This document shows positions 1-5,604 of a DNA stretch of 6,922 nt, piece after piece. The stretch is from Betaproteobacteria bacterium (GTDB lineage Bacteria > Pseudomonadota > Gammaproteobacteria > Burkholderiales > Burkholderiaceae_D): positions 1 through 6,922 of the forward strand of contig JAATFN010000151.1 in NCBI GenBank assembly GCA_015655165.1, read 5' to 3'. Under the pieces are notes generated by a model. That model saw only the letters and a list, made by a program, of their open reading frames with translations, was not told the origin of the DNA and made no database searches. Position 1 is the first letter of the stretch. Every line of letters begins with the position of its first letter. The position numbers were made by a program, and so were the translations under genes.

Positions 1-650
1 AAAAAGAAATTGCACAGTTTTATTGCGAGCTGGCAGAAGACGAATTGGTACAGACACACCCGGACGCTGCAATGGTATTACTGGAAAAAGCATTGGCTGC
101 CGACAGAATGAGCGTACGGGCAACGATATTGACGGGGGACGCGTATTTAGCCAAAGGCGAAACAGAAACAGCCTTGCTGACATGGCGTCGTGTCGAACAA
201 CAAAGTGTGCCACATGTCGCCCTGGTCGCAAAACGACTGATGGATGGTTATCAGGCAGTGGGCCGTGCTCAGGAAGGTGTCAATCTGTTGAAGTCGTACC
301 TGGCACAAGCACCATCAATCGATATGCTGGAAGTCGTGTTTGAAGCAGTGCTGGCATTGGATGGTGTTGATGCTGCAGATGCGTTGGTTGCAGAAGAGTT
401 GCGACGTACACCGACATTGCTGGCATTGGATAAGTTCCTTGAAACACGTTTGTTGAATGTACCAAGGGCAGTGCGTTCCGATTTGTCGGTTGTTAAAACA
501 CTGATTCATGGCTACACACAAAAGCTTGCGCGTTACCAATGCAGCCACTGCGGTTTTAAAGCCCGCCAGTTTTACTGGCATTGCCCGGGGTGCAGTCAAT
601 GGGAAACCTATCCGCCACGTCGAGCGGAAGAGTTGAATATCATGAGTTAA
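1..650 (+). CDS. lapB: Lipopolysaccharide assembly protein LapB (YciM), 3' part only
   Basis: The reading frame is already open at base 3 and ends at TAA 648-650, leaving 215 C-terminal residues; the start and the expected N-terminal membrane anchor lie outside the window. The fragment begins with KEIAQFYCELA, close to the FYCELA stretch I recall from E. coli LapB. TPR-like helical pairs follow (for example the DAYLAKGETETALLTWRRV region). The end carries a rubredoxin-like metal site with two CxxC pairs, CSHC (540-551) and CPGC (582-593), separated by FYWH. In E. coli, LapB sits at the inner membrane face and promotes FtsH-dependent degradation of LpxC, which limits lipid A synthesis; that role is family knowledge, not visible here. 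A TTG at 45 could be mistaken for a start, but the family match continues upstream of it. The sugar genes downstream fit an envelope role. Confidence 0.93.
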   Translation, partial: KEIAQFYCELAEDELVQTHPDAAMVLLEKALAADRMSVRATILTGDAYLAKGETETALLTWRRVEQQSVPHVALVAKRLMDGYQAVGRAQEGVNLLKSYLAQAPSIDMLEVVFEAVLALDGVDAADALVAEELRRTPTLLALDKFLETRLLNVPRAVRSDLSVVKTLIHGYTQKLARYQCSHCGFKARQFYWHCPGCSQWETYPPRRAEELNIMS

Positions 651-651
651 T

Positions 652-669
652 ACTGCGACCTTACGCAGT
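652..669 (+). other. Perfect 6-bp inverted repeat between lapB and ugd
   Basis: ACTGCG (652-657) and CGCAGT (664-669) are exact inverted copies around a 6-base loop. They begin just after the lapB stop codon. An A-rich stretch follows (TTAAAAAATAAA), not a T tract, so this does not look like an intrinsic terminator on the + strand; the minus-strand reading also lacks a T tract. It could stabilise the 3' end of a processed lapB message or slow polymerase, or it may be chance. Confidence 0.35.
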
Positions 670-690
670 TAAAAAATAAACAGTAAAAAT

Positions 691-2070
691 ATGAACATTA
701 CGATTATCGGTACAGGTTATGTCGGTCTGGTCACAGGTGCCTGCCTGGCGGAAATGGGCCACAATGTATTTTGTCTGGATGTCGATCAGCATAAAATCGA
801 TACGTTGAATAATGGCGGTATTCCCATTCACGAGCCGGGCCTGGAAGATGTGGTCAAACGTAATCGTGCGGCTGGCCGTCTGCAATTCTCCACAGATGTC
901 GTCGCCAGTGTCGCACATGGGGAGATTCAGTTTATTGCGGTGGGCACCCCGCCGGATGAAGACGGTTCTGCCGACTTGCAATATGTGTTGGCAGCAGCAC
1001 GCAATATTGGTTGTCATATGACGGGTTTTAAAGTCATTGTCGATAAATCGACGGTGCCTGTCGGTACGGCAGATAAAGTGCATGCGGCGATTGCCGGTGA
1101 ACTGGTCAAACGCGATCTCGGCGACGATACATTCTCGGTTGTGTCGAATCCGGAGTTTTTAAAAGAAGGTGCCGCAGTCGAAGACTTCATGCGTCCTGAT
1201 CGTATTGTCATTGGGCATGATGATACAGCTGAAGGTCATCGCGCCTACAAGCTGATGAAAAAGCTGTATGCGCCGTTTAACCGTAATCACGAGCGTACAT
1301 ACTGGATGGACGTACGTTCTGCAGAATTCACGAAATATGCGGCTAATGCCATGCTGGCAACCCGTATTTCGTTTATGAATGAATTGGCAAATCTGGCTGA
1401 TAAAGTGGGGGCCGATATCGAAGCGGTGCGTCACGGTATTGGCTCTGATCCACGTATTGGTCACAGCTTTTTGTATGCCGGTTGCGGTTATGGTGGCTCC
1501 TGTTTCCCGAAAGATGTGCAGGCCCTGGAGCGTACGGCGCGTGACTACAATCAACAGTTATTGATTTTACAGGCGGTCGAGAAGGTCAATGATCGCCAAA
1601 AAACAGTCTTGAGTGACAAAGTAGTCGCCCGGTTCGGCGAAGATTTGAAAGGTAAGCACTTTACAGTGTGGGGCCTGGCATTCAAACCGAATACCGATGA
1701 TATGCGTGAGGCACCCTCACGTGTTCTGATCAAGCAATTATTGTCCCGCGGCGCGACAGTCGCAGTCTTTGATCCGGTTGCAATGGCTGAAGCAAAACGT
1801 GTGTTGACATTGGATTTCGCCGACGAATCTGCATTGCTTGCAAACATTCGTTTTGCAGATAGTCCGGTGGATGCATTAACCGGCGCTCAAGCGCTGGTGA
1901 TTGTGACCGAATGGAAAGCGTTTCGTAGTCCCGACTTTGATCAGGTCAAGGCACAGCTGGCAACGCCTGTGATTTTTGACGGGCGTAATTTATACGAGCC
2001 ACAAACTATGGCAGATGCCGGGTTTGAATACTATGGTATTGGGCGCACTTTGCAGGTACGGAGGCACTGA
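691..2070 (+). CDS. ugd: UDP-glucose 6-dehydrogenase
   Basis: This 459-residue cytoplasmic enzyme oxidises UDP-glucose to UDP-glucuronate with two NAD+ in two steps. The N-terminal Rossmann fold opens with [10 protein letters not shown] (residues 7-16), followed by VGTPP (84-88) and STVPVGT (120-126). The central domain holds NPEFLKEG (153-160), the family's catalytic Lys and Asn at K215 and N219 (FTKYAAN), and the catalytic Cys C271 in GGSCFPKD (268-275). The C-terminal UDP-binding domain includes [17 protein letters not shown] (327-343). All key residues are present and the length is normal for the bacterial family. The start at 691 begins directly with the Rossmann strand; no good Shine-Dalgarno precedes it, only an A-rich leader. 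Product use (Ara4N, capsule, exopolysaccharide or O-antigen) cannot be told from this window. Its stop overlaps the next start by one base. Confidence 0.96.
   Translation: MNITIIGTGYVGLVTGACLAEMGHNVFCLDVDQHKIDTLNNGGIPIHEPGLEDVVKRNRAAGRLQFSTDVVASVAHGEIQFIAVGTPPDEDGSADLQYVLAAARNIGCHMTGFKVIVDKSTVPVGTADKVHAAIAGELVKRDLGDDTFSVVSNPEFLKEGAAVEDFMRPDRIVIGHDDTAEGHRAYKLMKKLYAPFNRNHERTYWMDVRSAEFTKYAANAMLATRISFMNELANLADKVGADIEAVRHGIGSDPRIGHSFLYAGCGYGGSCFPKDVQALERTARDYNQQLLILQAVEKVNDRQKTVLSDKVVARFGEDLKGKHFTVWGLAFKPNTDDMREAPSRVLIKQLLSRGATVAVFDPVAMAEAKRVLTLDFADESALLANIRFADSPVDALTGAQALVIVTEWKAFRSPDFDQVKAQLATPVIFDGRNLYEPQTMADAGFEYYGIGRTLQVRRH
2060..2064 (+). promoter_or_regulatory. Shine-Dalgarno of rfaE1 inside the ugd 3' end
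   Basis: GGAGG lies within the last codons of ugd, five bases before the ATG at 2070. The ugd stop TGA (2068-2070) shares its last base with that ATG. This is the usual arrangement for translational coupling and supports both the chosen start and an ugd-rfaE1 operon. Confidence 0.8.
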
Positions 2071-3005
2071 TGGGAACACCGAAATCTTCTTTATTGTTTG
2101 ATCAGGCGAATGTGTTGGTGGTGGGCGATGTGATGCTGGACCGTTACTGGTTTGGTGGCGTTAACCGTATCTCTCCTGAAGCACCTGTACCGGTAGTACG
2201 TATCGAGCGCCGTGAAGAACGTTTGGGGGGCGCTGCCAACGTTGCACGCAATGCTGCGGCATTAGGTGCAAAGCTCGGGTTGATGGGCGTCATAGGACAA
2301 GACGAGCCCGGTCAGGTTGTTGAAGATTTATTGTCGCAGTCTTCAGTACAAAGCCACTTGAGCCGTGATGCAACGATTTCAACCATCGTCAAGTTGCGGG
2401 TGATAGGTCGCCAGCAGCAGTTGCTGCGGGTGGATTTTGAAGAGGCGCCGACCGATACAGTGTTGCAAGACAAGTTGACACAATTCAAGCAAGTGATTGG
2501 GCAATACGATGTCGTGGTGTTTTCCGATTACGATAAGGGTAGTCTCGTTAATGTAGCGGATATGATTGCAACTGCCAGTCAACTGGGCAAGCGTATTCTG
2601 GTGGATCCGAAAGGCGACGACTTTTCCCGCTACAAAGGTGCATCGATCTTGACACCGAACAAGTCTGAACTGATTCGTATTGTCGGACAATGGAAAACAG
2701 AAGCTGAATTAACCGAAAAGGCGCAAGGCTTGCGTGCTGCATTGGAGCTGGAAGCGTTGTTGTTGACACGTTCAGAAGAAGGCATGACGCTCTATCAGGA
2801 CAACAAGATTACTCATATTCCGACAGTCGCACGTGAAGTGTTTGACGTGTCCGGTGCTGGTGACACGGTGATTGCGACACTGGCCGTGATGTTGGGCGCG
2901 GGTGCGCCCTTGCTTGAGGCCGTACAAATGGCCAATGTAGCCGGTGGCGTGGTTGTCGGCAAGCTGGGAACCGCAACTGTTACGCGTGAAGAATTAGGGT
3001 TATAG
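2070..3005 (+). CDS. rfaE1: D-glycero-beta-D-manno-heptose-7-phosphate kinase (RfaE1/HldA type)
   Basis: This is a 311-residue PfkB/ribokinase-family sugar kinase. It adds a phosphate at C1 of D-glycero-D-manno-heptose 7-phosphate, giving the 1,7-bisphosphate used to make ADP-heptose for the LPS inner core. Visible marks are GDVMLDRYWFG (19-29), RISPEAPVPVV (33-43), GGAANVARN (53-61), and the second PfkB signature DVSGAGDTVIATLA (259-272) with catalytic base D265. The protein ends at EELGL right after the kinase domain. It therefore lacks the nucleotidyltransferase half found in the roughly 477-residue E. coli HldE and is the split, single-function form. A separate HldC and the phosphatase GmhB must be encoded elsewhere. 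The gene is probably coupled to ugd. The epimerase gene hldD, often next to it in related bacteria, is not here. Confidence 0.95.
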   Translation: MGTPKSSLLFDQANVLVVGDVMLDRYWFGGVNRISPEAPVPVVRIERREERLGGAANVARNAAALGAKLGLMGVIGQDEPGQVVEDLLSQSSVQSHLSRDATISTIVKLRVIGRQQQLLRVDFEEAPTDTVLQDKLTQFKQVIGQYDVVVFSDYDKGSLVNVADMIATASQLGKRILVDPKGDDFSRYKGASILTPNKSELIRIVGQWKTEAELTEKAQGLRAALELEALLLTRSEEGMTLYQDNKITHIPTVAREVFDVSGAGDTVIATLAVMLGAGAPLLEAVQMANVAGGVVVGKLGTATVTREELGL

Positions 3006-3016
3006 TATGCCCTGAT

Positions 3017-3034
3017 GCCAGTTGAAGAATTGGC
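3017..3034 (+). other. Small hairpin in the rfaE1-comEA gap
   Basis: GCCAGTT (3017-3023) and AATTGGC (3028-3034) form a 7-pair stem with one G-T wobble around a GAAG loop. No T tract follows, so read-through into the next gene is expected. Possible roles are RNA processing or a pause; chance is also possible. Confidence 0.35.
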
Positions 3035-3072
3035 AGCCAAAGAATCCAAAGTCTTAAGAAAAGAGGCACACG

Positions 3073-3399
3073 ATGTTAAAGAAACTGTTATTGGTATTAG
3101 CGGCATGCCTGCTGTCACTGCAGATGGCTTTTGCAGCAGTCGATTTAAATAAAGCGGATGTTGCAGCCCTATCTGAAATCAAAGGTATTGGCCCGGCTCT
3201 ATCCGAGCAAATTGTTGCAGAACGTAAGAGTGGTGGTGACTTCAAAGACTGGGATGATCTGGAAGCCCGTGTTAAAGGGATTGCCAATAAAAAAGCTGTG
3301 CAGTTGTCCAAAGAAGGTTTGACTGTCAACGGTAAACAACGTCGTGGCCAATACAAAAAATCCGAAGCACAAACTAAAAAAGAAGCCGCAACGAAGTAG
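3073..3399 (+). CDS. Secreted ComEA-like helix-hairpin-helix DNA-binding protein
   Basis: This 108-residue protein has an N-terminal export signal: MLKK, a leucine-rich core, and a likely signal peptidase I site after AFA (19-21). The mature part has two helix-hairpin-helix motifs. The first (about 30-55) has the hairpin KGIGP (37-41); the second (about 57-82) has a weaker KGIAN (68-72). A Lys-rich tail (87-108) would favour nucleic acid contact. This matches the short periplasmic ComEA family, whose members bind incoming double-stranded DNA during natural transformation in species where that has been tested. LAAC at residues 9-12 resembles a lipobox, but the Cys is unusually early and the hydrophobic run continues, so a soluble periplasmic protein is preferred. 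AGAGG (3062-3066), six bases upstream, supports the start. No other competence gene is in view, so an uptake role is inference. Confidence 0.88.
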   Translation: MLKKLLLVLAACLLSLQMAFAAVDLNKADVAALSEIKGIGPALSEQIVAERKSGGDFKDWDDLEARVKGIANKKAVQLSKEGLTVNGKQRRGQYKKSEAQTKKEAATK

Positions 3400-3458
3400 T
3401 TGTTAACACGCGATTTTTTTTGTCTACTTAAACACCCCGTGATGTGATTGTTGAACTG

Positions 3459-3504
3459 CACCCCAAAAGTTGGATGCCACGTCTGACCTTTGGGGTGTTT
3501 TGTT
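3459..3504 (+). terminator. Strong intrinsic terminator after comEA-like gene
   Basis: CACCCCAAA (3459-3467) pairs with TTTGGGGTG (3489-3497). After one A/C mismatch the stem continues with GTTGGA (3469-3474) against TCTGAC (3482-3487), including two G-T wobbles. The loop has seven bases (3475-3481), and TTTTGTT (3498-3504) follows. It would end transcripts of the envelope unit before the tetR promoter. A run of eight T at 3414-3421 comes earlier but has only a weak dyad in front of it. The stem sequence also resembles insertion-sequence ends (see findings). Confidence 0.75.
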
Positions 3505-3541
3505 GTCCGGTTGAGTGTAAAAATAATTGTCACAGTAAATC

Positions 3542-3557
3542 TTGACTGATCGTTACA
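3542..3557. promoter_or_regulatory. Putative TetR operator, site 1, over the tetR -35 box
   Basis: TTGACTGATCGTTACA matches 13 of 16 bases with the site at 4221-4236, and both are centred on GATC. This copy is less symmetric than the other. Binding here would cover the -35 box and repress tetR itself. That the product of the adjacent gene is the binder is inferred from position and from the habits of the family. Confidence 0.55.
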
Positions 3558-3570
3558 GAATTATTATGAT
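3542..3570 (+). promoter_or_regulatory. Sigma-70-type promoter of tetR
   Basis: The -35 box TTGACT (3542-3547) and -10 box TATGAT (3565-3570) are separated by exactly 17 bases. Each differs from consensus at one position. Transcription would begin near 3577, leaving a leader of about 25 bases that contains the Shine-Dalgarno at 3592-3596. The -35 box lies inside a putative operator (3542-3557). Confidence 0.75.
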
Positions 3571-3591
3571 GAGCACAAGCCAATTTCAGGC

Positions 3592-3596
3592 AGGGG
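3592..3596 (+). promoter_or_regulatory. Shine-Dalgarno that fixes the tetR start
   Basis: AGGGG abuts the ATG at 3597 with no spacing, but lies six bases before the ATG at 3603. The second ATG (MSGRPREF) is therefore the better start, and it drops the odd residues MC from the longer reading. Confidence 0.7.
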
Positions 3597-3602
3597 ATGT
3601 GT

Positions 3603-4190
3603 ATGAGTGGACGACCCAGAGAATTTGATGATGAAGCAGTCATTGATGCTGCAATGGATGTATTTTGGGAATACGGATACGAAGCGACTTCCGCTGAAAA
3701 GCTGTGTGCCAGGACGGGGTTGGGGCGTGGTAGTTTGTACAATGCATTCGGCAGCAAGAAAAAGTTGTATGAAGTATCGCTAGGTTTGTATCACACCCGT
3801 GCCCTGACTCAAAAAATCGGTGTGTTGGAAGGCCCTGGCAGTGTTCGTGAACGGTTAAATACATTTTTGAGTAGTTGTCTGAATGTGCCTAAGGACAGTC
3901 ATGAAGGGCGTGTCTGTATGGCGATTTTTTCTGCATTGGAGCAAGGTGCGAAAGAGCCTGTGATTGACAACATGAATCGTCAGCATCTGGCCAGTCTTGA
4001 AGCGGCTTTATTGCGTCTGTTTGAAGACGGGCAGCGTCGTGGTGAAATAGTCGCCGAACGGGATGCGGCAAACATGGTCAAAGGGTTTATCGCCAGTTAT
4101 TACGGGTTGTGTTTATTGGGTCAAGCCATGCCTGATCCGGAATTTTTTAAGGCAGCGGTGGATGAAACCCTTGCCCGGATAGTGGTTTGA
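3603..4190 (+). CDS. TetR/AcrR-family transcriptional repressor
   Basis: This is a 195-residue cytoplasmic regulator. Residues 1-60 form the TetR-type DNA-binding domain: GRPREFDDEAVIDAAMDVFW leads into the helix-turn-helix (about 30-50) and the typical GRGSLYNAFGSKKKLY ending. The remaining 130 or so residues are all-helical, as in ligand-binding and dimerisation domains of the family, and carry Cys at 92, 105 and 170. C105 (GRVCMAIFSALE) falls near a position where some electrophile-sensing relatives such as NemR have a Cys, but that parallel is weak. The ligand is unknown. The gene has its own promoter and terminator and is followed in the same direction by an efflux pump gene. Similar 16-base sites precede both genes, so self-repression and control of the pump are likely. 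Start at 3603 is chosen on Shine-Dalgarno spacing. Confidence 0.92.
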   Translation: MSGRPREFDDEAVIDAAMDVFWEYGYEATSAEKLCARTGLGRGSLYNAFGSKKKLYEVSLGLYHTRALTQKIGVLEGPGSVRERLNTFLSSCLNVPKDSHEGRVCMAIFSALEQGAKEPVIDNMNRQHLASLEAALLRLFEDGQRRGEIVAERDAANMVKGFIASYYGLCLLGQAMPDPEFFKAAVDETLARIVV

Positions 4191-4211
4191 CGGCCGTTGG
4201 CCGTTTTTTTT
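4190..4211 (+). terminator. Intrinsic terminator of tetR, starting at its stop codon
   Basis: CGGCC (4191-4195) pairs with GGCCG (4199-4203) around the loop GTT. An extra pair is formed by A4190, the last base of the stop codon, and T4204. Eight T (4204-4211) follow directly. This compact GC stem with a T tract should largely separate tetR transcription from the transporter gene. Confidence 0.85.
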
Positions 4212-4212
4212 G

Positions 4213-4218
4213 TACAAT
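4213..4218 (+). promoter_or_regulatory. Possible -10 box for the transporter gene
   Basis: TACAAT matches five of six consensus bases and would start transcription near 4225, inside the operator-like site, leaving about 25 bases of leader with AGGG (4240-4243) as ribosome site. The best -35-like hexamer is TTGACG (4187-4192), but its 20-base spacing is too long for a good promoter. A promoter is needed here because a terminator lies just upstream, but its exact boxes are uncertain. Confidence 0.35.
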
Positions 4219-4220
4219 TT

Positions 4221-4236
4221 TGGAATGATCATTACA
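4221..4236. promoter_or_regulatory. Putative TetR operator, site 2, before the transporter gene
   Basis: TGGAATGATCATTACA contains the perfect 10-base palindrome AATGATCATT (4224-4233). Flanking bases extend the symmetry to 16 bases with one broken pair. It resembles the site over the tetR promoter at 13 of 16 positions and ends 13 bases before the ATG, where a bound repressor would block initiation. Confidence 0.6.
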
Positions 4237-4249
4237 AATAGGGTTTCTT

Positions 4250-5398
4250 ATGCCGTTCGTGATTTATATGCTTGGTGTGACAATTTTTTCTCTGGTGACA
4301 TCGGAGTTTATGGTGGCCGGCATGATGCAGCCTCTAGCTGCGGCTTTTAACATTTCGTTAACACAAGTCGGGCATTTGATTTCTGTGTATGCGGCAGGCA
4401 TGGTCATTGGTGGACCCATATTGACGACGGTGTTATTGAAGCTGCGTGCACCCAACAAAAAGGCATTGTTGTGGTTGTTGACCTTGTATGGCGTGTCGCA
4501 AGCAGTCGCAGCACTGGCAACTACTTATGAAGTACTGATCATTGCGCGGCTTGTAACGGGGGTGGTGGGTTCTGCATGTTTCGGAGTGGCGTTGGCAATC
4601 TGTGCCGAAGTTGTCGCTGTATCGCTTCGTACACGTGCGATATCTATTGTGTTGGGTGGCTTGATGTTGGCAACAGTGTTTGGTGTACCAATGGCGACAT
4701 TGATCGAACAATATGTCAACTGGCGTGCCAGTTTCTTTTTGGTGGTGATCTTGACCATGGCATGTGCGATCTTGATCGGATGGCTTGTCCCGACCGTGAA
4801 AGATGTACCGATGAACAGTGTCTCTCAGGAACTGGCATCGTTTAAAAACCGTGATTTATGGGCTGCTTTTACGACCAGTGCCTTAATTATTGGTGCGACG
4901 CTGGCAGCATTCAGTTATTTTGCGCCGATTTTAACCGAGGTGACGGGGTTTACGCAGGCAGCCATTCCCTGGTTACTTGTCATGTACGGCATTGCCAATG
5001 TTGTCGGAAATATCATTGTCGGGCGCCATGCGGATAAACATACGATCGGTATCATGGTGGCAGGGTTACTTGTATTGGCTGCAGCATTGGTCCTATTTGC
5101 CTGTTTTGCGCAATATAAAGCGCTCAGTGTTGTGATGGTACTGGTTGTGGGTTTGGTGGGTATTCCAATGAATCCGGCGATGGTCACACGGATCATGAAA
5201 ACTGCCCATCCGGGACCACTAGTCAATACTGTGCACACATCCATCATTAACATTGGTCTGGGATGCGGGACATGGTTGGGAGGGATGGCCATACATGCCG
5301 GCTATGGCTTGCGCTCGCCACTGTGGGTAGGTGTTGTTCTGGCCATATTGGGAGTAGCAAGCCTGCTTCCTTATCTGGGTAAAAAACAGCCTGGCTGA
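4250..5398 (+). CDS. Major facilitator superfamily efflux transporter, DHA1 AraJ/YdhP-like type
   Basis: This is a 382-residue inner-membrane protein with about 12 hydrophobic segments in two halves, split near residues 183-205 by a short polar loop (PTVKDVPMNS to FKNRDLW). The opening TSEFMVAGMMQPLAAAF and the stretch HLISVYAAGMVIGGP are typical of proton-driven drug/sugar efflux proteins of the AraJ/YdhP/PbuE kind. The TM4 motif-B arginine is likely R100 (IIARLVTGVVG); GVPMATLIEQYVNWR (145-159) fits the TM5 motif-C region. The first-half motif A is degenerate (LLKLRAPNKK in place of the usual D-containing loop), while the second half keeps GRHADKH (258-264). The substrate cannot be named. 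AGGG (4240-4243), six bases upstream, supports the start. Length is normal for the subgroup, and nothing suggests a broken gene. Confidence 0.9.
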   Translation: MPFVIYMLGVTIFSLVTSEFMVAGMMQPLAAAFNISLTQVGHLISVYAAGMVIGGPILTTVLLKLRAPNKKALLWLLTLYGVSQAVAALATTYEVLIIARLVTGVVGSACFGVALAICAEVVAVSLRTRAISIVLGGLMLATVFGVPMATLIEQYVNWRASFFLVVILTMACAILIGWLVPTVKDVPMNSVSQELASFKNRDLWAAFTTSALIIGATLAAFSYFAPILTEVTGFTQAAIPWLLVMYGIANVVGNIIVGRHADKHTIGIMVAGLLVLAAALVLFACFAQYKALSVVMVLVVGLVGIPMNPAMVTRIMKTAHPGPLVNTVHTSIINIGLGCGTWLGGMAIHAGYGLRSPLWVGVVLAILGVASLLPYLGKKQPG

Positions 5399-5604
5399 TT
5401 GCATGCATACTGGTTTGCCACGACAATATCTTTTTGACGCAATAGTGTGATGGCGGTCGATGTCAAGCCAGGCTTTGCATCGCTGTCACAATCATGTTGC
5501 ATACCTGTTCGATTGTCCCGATATTCCTGAAACTGGAGGCCGCAGGGACGATGAAATAGCATAAAATGACGGTATCACCCGATCACTGACAGGATTGATC
5601 TTCT
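5399..5604. other. Gene-free gap between the transporter and dnaX
   Basis: These 206 bases hold no convincing coding region on either strand. They contain an inverted repeat (5446-5490), a TAAAAT -10-like hexamer (5562-5567) without a good -35 partner, and the short repeat GATCA / TGATC (5581-5585, 5596-5600) around the dnaX Shine-Dalgarno. No terminator with a T tract follows the transporter gene. I looked for an SRP 4.5S RNA gene, which neighbours dnaX in some bacteria, and did not find its GGAA-loop signature. Confidence 0.6.
5446..5490. other. Two-part inverted repeat, possible structured RNA element
   Basis: CGATG (5458-5462) pairs with CATCG (5478-5482). One wobble and one mismatch lead into AAGC (5465-5468) paired with GCTT (5472-5475), closed by the 3-base loop CAG. 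Outside this, TGTGA (5446-5450) can pair with TCACA (5486-5490) across an uneven internal loop. No T tract follows on either strand, so it is not a standard terminator. Its role, if any, is unknown. Confidence 0.4.

Noticed and set aside
45..650. TTG at 45 as a start giving a complete 201-residue protein
   Set aside because: The frame is open upstream to the window edge and those extra residues (FYCELA) match LapB, so this is the 3' part of a longer gene.
3014..3151. A short + strand frame from ATG 3014 (MPVEELAAKESKVLRK onward) between rfaE1 and the ComEA-like gene
   Set aside because: It has no Shine-Dalgarno, resembles nothing I know, and overlaps the signal peptide coding region of the ComEA-like gene in another frame. 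It is more likely chance than a remnant gene.
3387..3421. Eight-T run at 3414-3421 as a first terminator after the ComEA-like gene
   Set aside because: The only dyads before it are short and bulged (CAAC/GTTG, CGC/GCG). The hairpin at 3459-3497 is far stronger, so this is at most a weak helper.
4250..5398. Transporter judged defective because the first-half motif A lacks its usual Asp
   Set aside because: Members of the AraJ/YdhP-like subgroup also show a divergent loop here as far as I recall, and the gene is otherwise full length and intact.
5371..5562. Minus-strand 63-residue frame in the transporter-dnaX gap
   Set aside because: The composition is not protein-like, it overlaps the transporter's end, and no ribosome site or recognisable motif was found.
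5399..5604. SRP 4.5S RNA gene upstream of dnaX
   Set aside because: Its conserved core around GGAAGGAAGCAGCC is absent on both strands.
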